Source: Streptomyces bicolor (GTDB taxonomy: Bacteria > Actinomycetota > Actinomycetes > Streptomycetales > Streptomycetaceae). From it: 64,000 bases of DNA. The DNA lies in the NCBI RefSeq assembly GCF_000719285.1, contig NZ_JOFS01000016.1, positions 84,268-148,267 of the forward strand. The letters are read 5' to 3'. The position numbers and the translations under genes are program-made. The notes under the pieces were generated by a model, which had not been told where the DNA came from, searched no databases, and saw only the letters and a list, made by a program, of their open reading frames with translations. Shown piece by piece: positions 1 through 7,955 of the stretch (position 1 is its first letter; each line of letters opens with the position of its first letter).

Positions 1-171
1 CGCGTCGCCTTCCCGGCCCTTGCTCGCCCCGTCCTTGCCCGCCCGCCCGGCGGCCCGCCTGCGCAGCCGGGCGGCCACAAATCCGGCCAGCCCGGCGGCC
101 ATACCGGCAAGTTGAACCAGGTCGCCGAGTTCCCAAGTGCCCCCGGATAGCTGCATGACCACGGCCTTCAC
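1..171 (-). CDS. partial small membrane protein, runs off the left edge
   Basis: A minus-strand frame opens with GTG at 171, preceded by a G-rich Shine-Dalgarno-like stretch (complement of 172-180), and stays open for 57 codons to the window edge. The product has one hydrophobic segment (about residues 20-35, containing GMAAGLAGFVAA) followed by a very Arg/Lys-rich tail, as in a single-pass membrane anchor with a cytoplasmic basic tail. It is divergent from the GntR regulator and shares its repeat-containing promoter region, so it may belong to the same cassette. No family is recognised, and the C-terminus lies outside the window. Confidence 0.5.
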   Translation of the reverse strand, partial: MKAVVMQLSGGTWELGDLVQLAGMAAGLAGFVAARLRRRAAGRAGKDGASKGREGDA

Positions 172-230
172 CCCCTCCCCGCCGCTTGCGGCGAATCCGG
201 CAACTGGACTATGTCCTTGCCTGGTTGTCG

Positions 231-286
231 GTCAACTTCAGGCATGCCCGGTCAACTAGATCCAGTAACCGTGGAGTTGACTGGAT
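231..286. promoter_or_regulatory. repeat cluster, candidate GntR operators
   Basis: The heptamer GTCAACT occurs at 231-237 and 251-257, exactly 20 bp (two helical turns) apart, and its inverse AGTTGAC at 275-281. A second inverted pair, ATCCAGT (260-266) and ACTGGAT (280-286), overlaps the right end. A related CAACTGGA lies at 201-208. The cluster sits in the divergent region just upstream of the GntR gene, where an autoregulatory operator would be expected. That role is inference. Confidence 0.45.
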
Positions 287-341
287 GGGTTGCCTGGCCT
301 GAACTGGTTTGCTTGTCGGCCGGAAGAGGTACCTACGCTGT

Positions 342-1229
342 GTGACCGGTAAGGGGAGTAGTGACGGGCAGGCATTCCGGAAGGTGTCCGAGGCGCTTCG
401 GGAGCGGATCGCCGACGGCACGTACTCGCTGGACGCCCATCTGCCGTCCCAACGCCGGCTTGCCGAGGAGTTCGACGTCTCGCGGGACACCGTCCAACGC
501 GTGGTGCAGGAGCTGGGCAACGAGGGCCTGATCGACACGCAGCAGGGCAGGCGGGCGCGTGTCATCAAGAACCAGCGTGTTCACTCCCCGACGGCCAGGG
601 CCACCCGGTCGCGTCAGCAGATGACGCTGGGCCCGTTCATCAGCGAGGCCTTCGAGCGCGACGAAGTCACCCTGGACGTCTACACGTTGACGTCGGAGTC
701 CCTGGACGCGCACATCAAGATGCAGGCAGAGCGGATCATGACCGGCGCCATCAGGCCCCGGCGGATCGTGTTGCGCATGCTCCTGCCCTCCGACTATCTG
801 GAGCTGCCCTATCCCCAGGTCAAGGGTGACCCGTCCGATCCGCTCCTGCGGGAGCGCCTCAAGCGCATCGCCGCGCAGCACGAGACGTCGTTGCATCGGG
901 TGCTCGGCAGTCTGAAGGCGGAGAATCTGGTGTCGTCCGTCGAGCTGGAGATCCGGCGCACACCGTTGACCCCGACGTTCAAGGTCTATGTCATCAACAG
1001 GGCCGAGGTGCTGCACGGGCTGTACGACGTCATCGAGCGGCCCGTGGTCCTGGACAACGGCGACGTGATCGAGGCGCTGGACGTGCTGGGCTACGGCGCC
1101 GCTCTCACACACCATCTGAAGGACTCGGACCCGACGTCGCCGGGCTCGGTCTTCGTGGACAACATGCAGAAGTGGTTCGACTCGGTCTGGGTGCGGCTCT
1201 CGAGCAGTGGTGCGTCGGGCGCCCAATGA
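342..1229 (+). CDS. GntR-family regulator with a non-canonical C-terminal sensor domain
   Basis: About 295 residues from GTG 342; an in-frame TTG at 309 is possible but lies nearer the operator repeats. Residues about 5-75 are a GntR winged helix, with the recognition segment LAEEFDVSRDTVQRVVQEL followed by a wing with TQQGRRARV. The remaining roughly 210 residues match none of the usual GntR effector domains (FCD, UTRA, MocR) that I recognise. They are clearly related to the soluble part of the membrane protein at 3725-4606: both contain SEAF, RMLVP/RMLLP, and the block NR-(A/V)-(E/Q)-VLHGLYD, then a C-terminal W/FD-(S/D)-(V/L)-W motif. The domain resembles a phospholipase-D-like sensory fold, but that is a guess. 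The regulator probably controls itself and the downstream kinase gene. Confidence 0.8.
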   Translation: MTGKGSSDGQAFRKVSEALRERIADGTYSLDAHLPSQRRLAEEFDVSRDTVQRVVQELGNEGLIDTQQGRRARVIKNQRVHSPTARATRSRQQMTLGPFISEAFERDEVTLDVYTLTSESLDAHIKMQAERIMTGAIRPRRIVLRMLLPSDYLELPYPQVKGDPSDPLLRERLKRIAAQHETSLHRVLGSLKAENLVSSVELEIRRTPLTPTFKVYVINRAEVLHGLYDVIERPVVLDNGDVIEALDVLGYGAALTHHLKDSDPTSPGSVFVDNMQKWFDSVWVRLSSSGASGAQ

Positions 1230-1282
1230 GGCCTGAGTTCAGTGCTGTAGCATGCCCGCACCGACTGAGCAACCGCTCACAT

Positions 1283-1294
1283 TCATACGTATGA
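1283..1294. promoter_or_regulatory. 12-bp perfect palindrome upstream of the double kinase gene
   Basis: TCATACGTATGA is a perfect 12-bp palindrome in the 222-bp gap between the GntR gene and the kinase gene. Short AT-centred palindromes are typical GntR-family operators, so this is a candidate second binding site controlling the kinase gene. It differs in sequence from the GTCAACT repeats upstream of the regulator. Nothing else recognisable lies in this gap. Confidence 0.35.
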
Positions 1295-1451
1295 GATGGC
1301 CAACACGTCAATCTCGAACCTCCTCGCACCGGCCTCACGCAAAAGAGTGGCAAACCACCCGTAGTCGCCACTCCAGCCACATTCTGGTCGCGGGGGGCTT
1401 TGTGCGTGCTTACTTTTGCCATAGCGATCTCGTCTCGTTCCGGAGCGGCCA

Positions 1452-3641
1452 GTGGACGCACCTCCTCGTCCCCGTCCCTTTCACGGGGTGCGAGCCACGC
1501 CCGACGGCACCTACCGGGAGTTCGTAGGAAACGCGACGCTGCTGGGACAGGCGACCAAGGGCCATCACAACCAGAACTACGTGTTCCCGCTGACGGAGAA
1601 CGTGGCATGGCTGGTGGGGCGGGAGGCCGGGACCTCCGTGACCGTACGTGTCCGGCGGGCCGACGCGCTGCCCGTGGTCATCAGGACCTGGGAGAACGAG
1701 GCCGAGATCCTCGACGCGATCAAGGGCGTCCTGCCGCATGTGCCGGAGTGCCTGGTCAAGGGAGACGGGTTCGCCCTTCACAGCTATGTGAAGGGCGTTC
1801 CGCTGTCCAGCGTCTGCGGCAACGGCAAACCCGTCGACACCCTCCTGATCAGAGCACTCGCCGAATTGCTCGCCCAGATGTCGCAGGTACGCCGCGGGGC
1901 GCTGCCTCCGCTGCCGGCCGCCTGGCCACGCAACGACATGGACAGCCAGGGCTTCCTCCAGACGCTGGCCCAGATGGCGGACCGGCAGATCCGCCGGCCC
2001 AACTGGCTCACCTTCGGCGGACTGTTCGCGGCGCTGGGCATCCCCGAGGACGCTCTTATCCGGCTCGCCGAACGGGTCCCCGCAATGGCCCGGCGGCCGT
2101 ACAGCCTGCTGCACGCCGACCTCCACCGCGACAACCTGATCGTGTCCTATGGCGGTGACCCGCCCCTGATCTGCGTCGACTGGGAGCTGGCCACCTACGG
2201 GGACCCCCTGCACGACCTCGCGACGCACCTGGTACGGATGCAGTACCCCTCGGACCAGTGGGGCGAGGTGGTCGAGGCGTGGGTGGCCGCCATGCGGGAG
2301 ATCCGGCCCGCCGCCGTCAGCGGTGTGGCCAAGGACCTGCGTCACTACGTCGCTTTCGAGCAAGCCCAGTCGGTGTACCCGGACGTGATGCGCGCCGCGC
2401 GGTCGTTGGAGGAGTCGTTCACCCAGAAGCGCCTCGACGAGGCGACCGCGGAGGTGCATCGGGCGCTGATGGCGGCGCAGGGACCGCTTCGGCTCAGAAA
2501 CGTTCCGAGCAAGGCGGAGATCGAGGGGGCGCTCTTCCGCTGGCTTGCCTCGCGGAGCGAACGTGACATCCGCGGTCGTGGCCTGATCGCGAAGGCCTTC
2601 GACTGGAAGCCGGACCGCCGGGTCCCCGAGCACCCCGACTTTCCCGCCTCCGCCGTGCGAAAAGCCCTGCGCGCGGAAGGCGCTGCGCCCGCTGGACGGG
2701 TGTTCAAGGGAACCGCGCACCTCAACACGGTGGTCCGGGTGCCGGGCGTCGGATTCCCCGTCGTGGTCCGGCGCAAGCTGACGGACGTCTGCCGGCGCGA
2801 GCGCAGCTTCCTCAGTGAACACGCCGTGCTCCAGGCGATCGAGAAGTCGCAGGTCGACGTGGCGGTGCCCAGGATCCTGGCGCTCGGCGAGGGCTACCAG
2901 AGCGACCCCTTCTCCATTCAGACGTACGTCGGCCAACGCGACATCGACGGGCCGCCGAGCCACCCCGAGCACGGTCTGCTTCCGCACGAGGCGGACGGAC
3001 TCGTCGACCAGCTCTGCGCGCTGACGGACGTGGACTACAAACAAGTCGACCCGGCCGCCGGCGAAGGCGGGTTCTTCCAGTGGCTGAGGAACCAACTCGT
3101 CGATCTGGTCAGAGACTTGCCGAAGGAGTCGCAGCAGCTTGCCCGCCTCCTGGGGCTTCCCGACGCCGAGCGTCTGCAGCTGATCCTGTCCCGTCACGAG
3201 GTGAGCCACCGTGAGCCGTCCCTGTTGCACGGCGACCTGAACCCGTGGAACCTCGTGCGCCGGGACGACCGCCTGGCGCTGACCATCATCGACTGGGAGA
3301 TGGCGGTGGTCGGCGACCCCCTCTACGACCTGGTCCGCCACATGCACCTCACGCCTACCCGGCCCGAGATCCGCGACCGTATGTTCCGTCGCTGGGAGGG
3401 GCGTCTGGCCCCCGAGTACACCGCCGAATGGCGCCGGGACTGGCGTGTCTACCGGTGGATCGAGATCGTGCGGTCGGCGTACGTGGATCTCGACCGCCTG
3501 GTTACCGGAGCCAGCCTGGACGCGCCCAACGTGCGTCGGGCCGTGGACTCGTACGCGATGACGCTGGCTGCCGCCATCGGATCCCTCGGTCTGCCGATCC
3601 GCCCGACCGTGAATCCCTATCTTGCCCGCGCCCTGGCATAA
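1452..3641 (+). CDS. double-headed aminoglycoside-phosphotransferase-like kinase
   Basis: A protein of about 729 residues containing two complete APH/choline-kinase-type domains in tandem. The first has a catalytic loop with His221, Asp223 and Asn228 (HADLHRDN) and the metal-binding Asp243 in VDWELATYGDP. The second has His593, Asp595 and Asn600 (HGDLNPWN) and Asp614 in IDWEMAVVGDP. Single-domain members of this family are usually about 270-350 residues, so this is a fusion or internal duplication, and both sites look intact. About 130 mainly helical residues link the halves. GTG 1452 has a weak GGAGCGG upstream; GTG 1488 is an alternative start. The substrate is unknown; the family phosphorylates aminoglycosides, choline, homoserine, sugars and other small molecules. 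It lies between two proteins sharing a putative sensor domain. Confidence 0.75.
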   Translation: MDAPPRPRPFHGVRATPDGTYREFVGNATLLGQATKGHHNQNYVFPLTENVAWLVGREAGTSVTVRVRRADALPVVIRTWENEAEILDAIKGVLPHVPECLVKGDGFALHSYVKGVPLSSVCGNGKPVDTLLIRALAELLAQMSQVRRGALPPLPAAWPRNDMDSQGFLQTLAQMADRQIRRPNWLTFGGLFAALGIPEDALIRLAERVPAMARRPYSLLHADLHRDNLIVSYGGDPPLICVDWELATYGDPLHDLATHLVRMQYPSDQWGEVVEAWVAAMREIRPAAVSGVAKDLRHYVAFEQAQSVYPDVMRAARSLEESFTQKRLDEATAEVHRALMAAQGPLRLRNVPSKAEIEGALFRWLASRSERDIRGRGLIAKAFDWKPDRRVPEHPDFPASAVRKALRAEGAAPAGRVFKGTAHLNTVVRVPGVGFPVVVRRKLTDVCRRERSFLSEHAVLQAIEKSQVDVAVPRILALGEGYQSDPFSIQTYVGQRDIDGPPSHPEHGLLPHEADGLVDQLCALTDVDYKQVDPAAGEGGFFQWLRNQLVDLVRDLPKESQQLARLLGLPDAERLQLILSRHEVSHREPSLLHGDLNPWNLVRRDDRLALTIIDWEMAVVGDPLYDLVRHMHLTPTRPEIRDRMFRRWEGRLAPEYTAEWRRDWRVYRWIEIVRSAYVDLDRLVTGASLDAPNVRRAVDSYAMTLAAAIGSLGLPIRPTVNPYLARALA

Positions 3642-3724
3642 GAGGACCATGACTCCACCGAAGGGCGGCCCATCCAGGGGCATATGACGCTCCGTCGGGT
3701 TCTGCGACGTGGAGGGCGGCGCGC

Positions 3725-4606
3725 ATGTCCGATCGGGCAAGCGGTTCGGCCGAGGGTGGGGTCGTTCGGCGGTTGAGGCGCTACCAGGAGCGCTTCGAGT
3801 CCGTGGTGACCCGGGCTCTTTTCCTGGGGGTCTTCGCCACCGGACTCACCGCGCAGTTCGTCAAGCCGGTCGGCGACGCCCTGCAGGGCAAGGCCTACCT
3901 CGGCGGTGCCCTGCTCAGCCTGGTCGGCTATGTGCTGTACGACGCCGTGAAGGAGCTGTCGTCCCTGGTGCGGGTTCCGTCGCGGTCGCTCGTGAACTCA
4001 CGTCAGCTCGGCAGTTTCGTCAGTGAGGCGTTCAACGCCCGGAAAGTGGAGATCAGCTTCCTCGGCTACACCGGCGAGACGCTCTATCACGAGCTCTACC
4101 ACCGTCTGGAGGACCTCTTCGACAATCGCGGGCCGATCCGGAGAGTTTCGGTCCGGATGCTCGTGCCAGATTTCGAGCAGGAGATGATCGTGCCCTCCAT
4201 GGTCGGCGCCGACGGCCGGCCGGTGGACGACCCGGCGTTCCGTGACCGCATGTCCGCGCGGTGCCAGGAGTTCGAGGAGAAGCTGTCGGACATCGCCGAG
4301 CGGCTCACCGCCACCGGCAGGCTGGTCGTGGAGTGCGAGTATCGCTGCTACCTGGGCATTCCGCGCGACAAGATCTGCATATTCAACCGAGTCCAGGTGC
4401 TGCACGGTCTGTACGACCTGTCCGTGCGGATGCACCACAGGGGCGAGGAGTACTACGACCCGAAGGGTTACCGAACCGACCTCAATGTCTGGTCCCGGGA
4501 GGGCACTGCTGCTGCCGACCAAGCCGTTTCCACCTGGATCAAGCACTTCGACGACCTGTGGGAACTCGCGCTGATTCCGCAGTGGCGAAGGGGAACGGCG
4601 CCCTGA
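3725..4606 (+). CDS. membrane protein sharing the GntR protein's sensor domain
   Basis: 293 residues with GGAGGG about 8 bases before ATG 3725. Residues about 30-80 contain two hydrophobic segments (around ALFLGVFATGLTAQF and LGGALLSLVGYVLYDAV) that should form a hairpin anchor. The remaining roughly 210 residues form a soluble domain homologous to the C-terminal half of the GntR protein at 342-1229. The shared landmarks are an N-terminal SEAF, a RMLVP strand, an Arg/Glu-rich helix, FNRVQVLHGLYD, and a terminal FDDLWELA. It begins 83 bp after the kinase stop, probably in the same transcript. The same domain on a DNA-binding and a membrane-anchored protein suggests both sense one ligand or interact. 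No function is known to me. Confidence 0.7.
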   Translation: MSDRASGSAEGGVVRRLRRYQERFESVVTRALFLGVFATGLTAQFVKPVGDALQGKAYLGGALLSLVGYVLYDAVKELSSLVRVPSRSLVNSRQLGSFVSEAFNARKVEISFLGYTGETLYHELYHRLEDLFDNRGPIRRVSVRMLVPDFEQEMIVPSMVGADGRPVDDPAFRDRMSARCQEFEEKLSDIAERLTATGRLVVECEYRCYLGIPRDKICIFNRVQVLHGLYDLSVRMHHRGEEYYDPKGYRTDLNVWSREGTAAADQAVSTWIKHFDDLWELALIPQWRRGTAP

Positions 4607-4638
4607 GGAAGGTTCCGCGGCTGCGTAGGCTCGCCGCC

Positions 4639-5265
4639 ATGAGTAAGCCAGGCAGCACCGAGACCGGCCTCCGTGAGCGCAAGAAGCAGCGGATGTACCA
4701 GACCGTGTCCGACACCGCCATCCGCCTCTTCCTGGAGAAGGGCTTCGACGCCGTCTCCGTGGCCGAGGTGGCCGCCGCCGCGGAGATCTCGAAGCCGACG
4801 CTCTTCCGGTACTTCCCGACGAAGGAGGATCTCGTCCTGTACCGGTTCGCCGACCATGAGGACGAGGCCGCGCGGGTGGTGCGGGAGGGGCCCTCGCCCG
4901 TCGAGGCGTTGCGGCGGCACTTCCTGGACGGGCTGGAGCGGTGTGACCCGATCACCGGGCTCAATGACGATCCGCATGTCCTCGCGTACCAGTCGATGCT
5001 GTACGGGACTCCCGCGCTGGCCGCCCGCCTGCACGGCTACCTCGAACGCTCCGAGGCCGCGCTCGCCGAGGCGCTCGGCGGAGGGCTCGACGCGCGGCTG
5101 GCCGCCGGGCAGATCGTCGCCGTGCAGCGGGTCCTCGCGCTGGAGAACTGGCGGCGGATGGCGGCGGGGGAGCGGGCGGCCGAGGTGCGCGGGGAGGCGG
5201 TGGCGGCGGCGGAGCGGGCGTTCGGGCAGTTGGAGGCGGGGTTGCCGGGGCTGACCGTGCGGTGA
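4639..5265 (+). CDS. TetR/AcrR-family regulator
   Basis: 208 residues from ATG 4639; the frame is open far upstream but only this start leaves a normal N-terminus. Residues about 14-60 are a TetR helix-turn-helix (TAIRLFLEKGFDAVSVAEVA then ISKPTLFRYFPTKEDL). The helical C-terminus is Ala/Glu-rich and would carry ligand binding and dimerisation. It begins 32 bp after the membrane-protein gene and is followed 116 bp later by a HelD-like ATPase whose promoter carries a perfect inverted repeat (5348-5363), a plausible target. The ligand is unknown. Confidence 0.85.
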   Translation: MSKPGSTETGLRERKKQRMYQTVSDTAIRLFLEKGFDAVSVAEVAAAAEISKPTLFRYFPTKEDLVLYRFADHEDEAARVVREGPSPVEALRRHFLDGLERCDPITGLNDDPHVLAYQSMLYGTPALAARLHGYLERSEAALAEALGGGLDARLAAGQIVAVQRVLALENWRRMAAGERAAEVRGEAVAAAERAFGQLEAGLPGLTVR

Positions 5266-5347
5266 AGCCGAGGGGGGAGGGGCGCTCGCGGGCAGTCGGT
5301 GGCCTCCGCTGAGCGGCTGCGCGGTTGTGAGGCTCGGTAAAATATTT

Positions 5348-5363
5348 AACTCGGTTACGAGTT
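5348..5363. promoter_or_regulatory. inverted repeat in the HelD-like gene promoter
   Basis: AACTCG-GTTA-CGAGTT forms perfect 6-bp arms around a 4-bp centre, 18 bp before the ATG at 5382 and beside an unusually AT-rich stretch (AAAATATTTAA, 5339-5349). The size and position fit a TetR-type operator, most simply for the regulator encoded directly upstream. Confidence 0.4.
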
Positions 5364-5381
5364 TTCGGTACGCTTCGTGGA

Positions 5382-7400
5382 ATGACGTCGACCGACCCTG
5401 CCCTGCACCACGCCCTCCGCCAGGAACGCGCCCACCACGACCGCTGCCGCGCCGCCCTCGCCGCCATGGTCGACGGGGCCCAGGAACACGTCGTCACCGG
5501 TGAGGACGTCTCCGCCTCCGGTGCCGACGCCGAGGTGCTGGGGTATCAGCTGCGCAGTCGCGCGAAGGAGATGCGTGAGCTGCCCGAGGGGCCGCTGTTC
5601 TTCGGGCGGTTGGAGAGAGATCGGCAGAGCCTGCACATCGGGCGGCTGCGGATCACCGAGCGTCCGGCCGACCCGCCCCTGGTCGTCGACTGGCGGGCCC
5701 CCGTCTCCCGGGCCTTCTACCAGGCCTCCGCCCCTGACCCGCAGGGCGTGGCCGTACGGCGTCGGTTCGGCTGGGCACCCGGCAGCCGCGGGGACTCCGC
5801 CGACCTCACCGGGCTCGAGGACGAGCACCTCGACCGGGGCGAGTCCCGGGCCAGCGAGATCGTCGCCCGGGAGATCGAGCGGCCCCGCGTCGGGCCCATG
5901 CGGGACATCGCGGCCACCATCCAGCCCGAGCAGGACGATCTCGTACGAGGAGACCTCGCCCTGTCGGTGTGCGTGCAGGGCGCGCCCGGCACCGGCAAGA
6001 CCGCCGTCGGCCTGCACCGCGCCGCCTACCTGCTCTACACCCACCCGCAGCGCATCCGCCGCGGCGGCCTGCTGATCCTCGGCCCCAACCGGACCTTCCT
6101 GTCGTACATCTCCCAGGTTCTCCCGGCCCTCGGCGAGACGGGCGTCCGGCAGTCGACGCTGGGGGAGGAGATCGCCCGGTACCCGGCGCGTGGGGTGGAC
6201 GGTGAGCGGGCGGCCGTCGTCAAGCATGACGTCCGGATGGCGGAGGTGCTGCGGCGCGCGCTGTACGCGCGCGTGGCGGGCGGCGCCGGGGTGGCCGACT
6301 CCCTTGTCGTACCCGACGGTTCGTACCGGTGGCGGGTCTCGGCCGAGGAGCTGGAGCGGATCGTCGCGGGGGTGCGGGGCGAGGAGCCGCCGTATGCCGT
6401 CGGGCGGGAGCGGGTGCGGACGCGGGTGGTGCGGCGTGTGCGGCAGCAGGCCGAGCGGCGGGCCGGGCCGCGGAGCAACGCGTGGGTGCGGAAGGTCTCC
6501 GGGGCGCGGGCGGTCAGGGAGTACGTCGACGCCGTATGGCCGCGGGTTCGGCCCGAGGAGGTCGTGGCCCGACTGCTCGGTGAGCCAGAGGTGTTGGCGG
6601 CCGCCGCCGACGGGGTGCTGGACGCCGACGAGCAGAAGGCCCTGCTGTGGGCGAAGCCGCCGCGGTCGTGGAAGTCGGCGCGCTGGTCGGCCGCCGACCT
6701 GGTGCTGCTCGACGAGGTGGCCGGGCTCATCGAGCATCCGCGGGGGTACGGCCATGTCGTCGTCGACGAGGCACAGGATCTGTCGCCGATGGAGTGCCGG
6801 GCGATCGCACGACGGGCGGCCTTCGGGTCGTTGACCGTGCTGGGGGACCTGGCCCAGGCGACGACACCCTGGGCCGCGCGGTCGTGGGAGACGGTGCTGC
6901 GGCATCTGGGCAAGCCGGACGCGGTGGTCGTACCGCTCACGACGGGGTTCCGGGTGCCCGGGGCCGTGCTGGAACTCGCCAACCGGCTGCTGGAGCGACT
7001 GGACGTGGAGGTGCCGGCGGCCCGTTCGCTGCGCGGCGACGGAGAGCTGCGGTTTCGGCAGGCCGACGGCGATCTGCCGGGGGCGGTCGTGGACGCCGTA
7101 CGGGACGCGCTGGGCCGGGAGGGGTCCGTGGGGGTCGTCGCCGCCGACGGGGACGTGGCCCGGGTGCGCGAGGCGCTGGGGGCCGCCGGCATCGAGGCGG
7201 GGGGCGCGGACGAGCTGGGGGCGCGGGTGGCGGTCGTGCCGGCGAGTGTGGTGAAGGGGCTGGAGTACGACCATGTCGTCGCCGTGGAGCCGGCCGCGAT
7301 CGTGGAGGCGGAGGAGCGGGGGCTGCACCGGCTGTATGTGGTGGTGACCCGGGCGGTGGCGGGGCTGGAGGTGGTGCACGGGAGGGCGTTGCCGTTCTGA
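5382..7400 (+). CDS. HelD/HelR-like superfamily 1 ATPase (RNA polymerase-associated)
   Basis: 672 residues. SF1 motifs are present: Walker A QGAPGTGKTA (about residues 199-208), Walker B VVDEAQDLSPME (about 459-470), motif III GDLAQAT, GFRVPGA (about 520), VVKGLEYDHVV and the C-terminal VVTRAVAGLEVVHG. The N-terminal helical segment followed by VVDWRAPVSRAFY, placed before Walker A, is the hallmark of HelD-type proteins, which dislodge stalled or drug-bound RNA polymerase rather than unwind DNA. It is shorter than canonical HelR/HelD (about 710-780 residues), so I do not assign the helR symbol. No rifamycin-associated element is visible upstream. It follows a TetR regulator. Confidence 0.8.
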   Translation: MTSTDPALHHALRQERAHHDRCRAALAAMVDGAQEHVVTGEDVSASGADAEVLGYQLRSRAKEMRELPEGPLFFGRLERDRQSLHIGRLRITERPADPPLVVDWRAPVSRAFYQASAPDPQGVAVRRRFGWAPGSRGDSADLTGLEDEHLDRGESRASEIVAREIERPRVGPMRDIAATIQPEQDDLVRGDLALSVCVQGAPGTGKTAVGLHRAAYLLYTHPQRIRRGGLLILGPNRTFLSYISQVLPALGETGVRQSTLGEEIARYPARGVDGERAAVVKHDVRMAEVLRRALYARVAGGAGVADSLVVPDGSYRWRVSAEELERIVAGVRGEEPPYAVGRERVRTRVVRRVRQQAERRAGPRSNAWVRKVSGARAVREYVDAVWPRVRPEEVVARLLGEPEVLAAAADGVLDADEQKALLWAKPPRSWKSARWSAADLVLLDEVAGLIEHPRGYGHVVVDEAQDLSPMECRAIARRAAFGSLTVLGDLAQATTPWAARSWETVLRHLGKPDAVVVPLTTGFRVPGAVLELANRLLERLDVEVPAARSLRGDGELRFRQADGDLPGAVVDAVRDALGREGSVGVVAADGDVARVREALGAAGIEAGGADELGARVAVVPASVVKGLEYDHVVAVEPAAIVEAEERGLHRLYVVVTRAVAGLEVVHGRALPF

Positions 7401-7424
7401 GGGGCGAGGGAGATCCTCTTACCG

Positions 7425-7955
7425 ATGCCTCCCACCGCCCTCCTCTTCCTGGACGTCGACGGAACGCTGATCCCCTTCGGGGCGGAGCGGCCGTATCCGC
7501 TGTACGAACCGCCCCACCCCCTGCCCGAGACGGCCGCCCACCCCCTCCTCAACCGCATCGACCCCGCCCTCGGCACCCGTCTGCGCCGGCTCGCCGAGCT
7601 CGGCTGTGAGCTCGTGTGGGCCACGACCTGGATGGATGACGCGAACGCGGCTGTCGCACCCTGGCTCGGTCTGCCCCCACTGCCAGTGGTGGACTGGCCG
7701 GACGAGGATGAGGAACCCCGGCTCGGGCCCCGCAGACCGCACTCGAAGACAAAGGCACTCGTGGCGTGGGCCGCCGGCCGCCCCTTCCTCTGGGTCGACG
7801 ACGAGATCTCCGACGCCGACCGCGCCTGGGTGGCCGGTTCGCACCCCGCGCCCGCCCTGCTCCACCGCGTCGATCACCGCGAGGGCCTCACCGCCCGGGA
7901 CCTCCCCGTCCTGGAGGAGTGGATCACCGCCGGTGGCCGCCCAGCAGCTCGGTGA
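7425..7955 (+). CDS. HAD-like phosphatase domain protein
   Basis: 176 residues. The N-terminus LLFLDVDGTLIPFG carries the HAD nucleophile motif DxDGT, WATTW provides motif II (Thr), and a later K plus WVDDE provide motifs III and IV. The length fits a compact capless HAD hydrolase; the substrate is unknown. It starts 24 bp after the HelD-like gene and probably shares its transcript. Its 3' end overlaps the convergent oxidoreductase gene by 32 bp. Confidence 0.8.
   Translation: MPPTALLFLDVDGTLIPFGAERPYPLYEPPHPLPETAAHPLLNRIDPALGTRLRRLAELGCELVWATTWMDDANAAVAPWLGLPPLPVVDWPDEDEEPRLGPRRPHSKTKALVAWAAGRPFLWVDDEISDADRAWVAGSHPAPALLHRVDHREGLTARDLPVLEEWITAGGRPAAR

Noticed and set aside
1410..3740. 776-codon open frame on the minus strand
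   Set aside because: It is the antisense of the double kinase; its composition (Val/Arg/Gln/His-rich) is that of a GC-bias shadow and lacks any motif, while the plus frame has two complete kinase sites.
5266..5381. Rifamycin-associated element upstream of the HelD-like gene
   Set aside because: The GGGGCTTGC/GCAAGCCCC inverted repeat is not present; the only clear dyad is AACTCG/CGAGTT.
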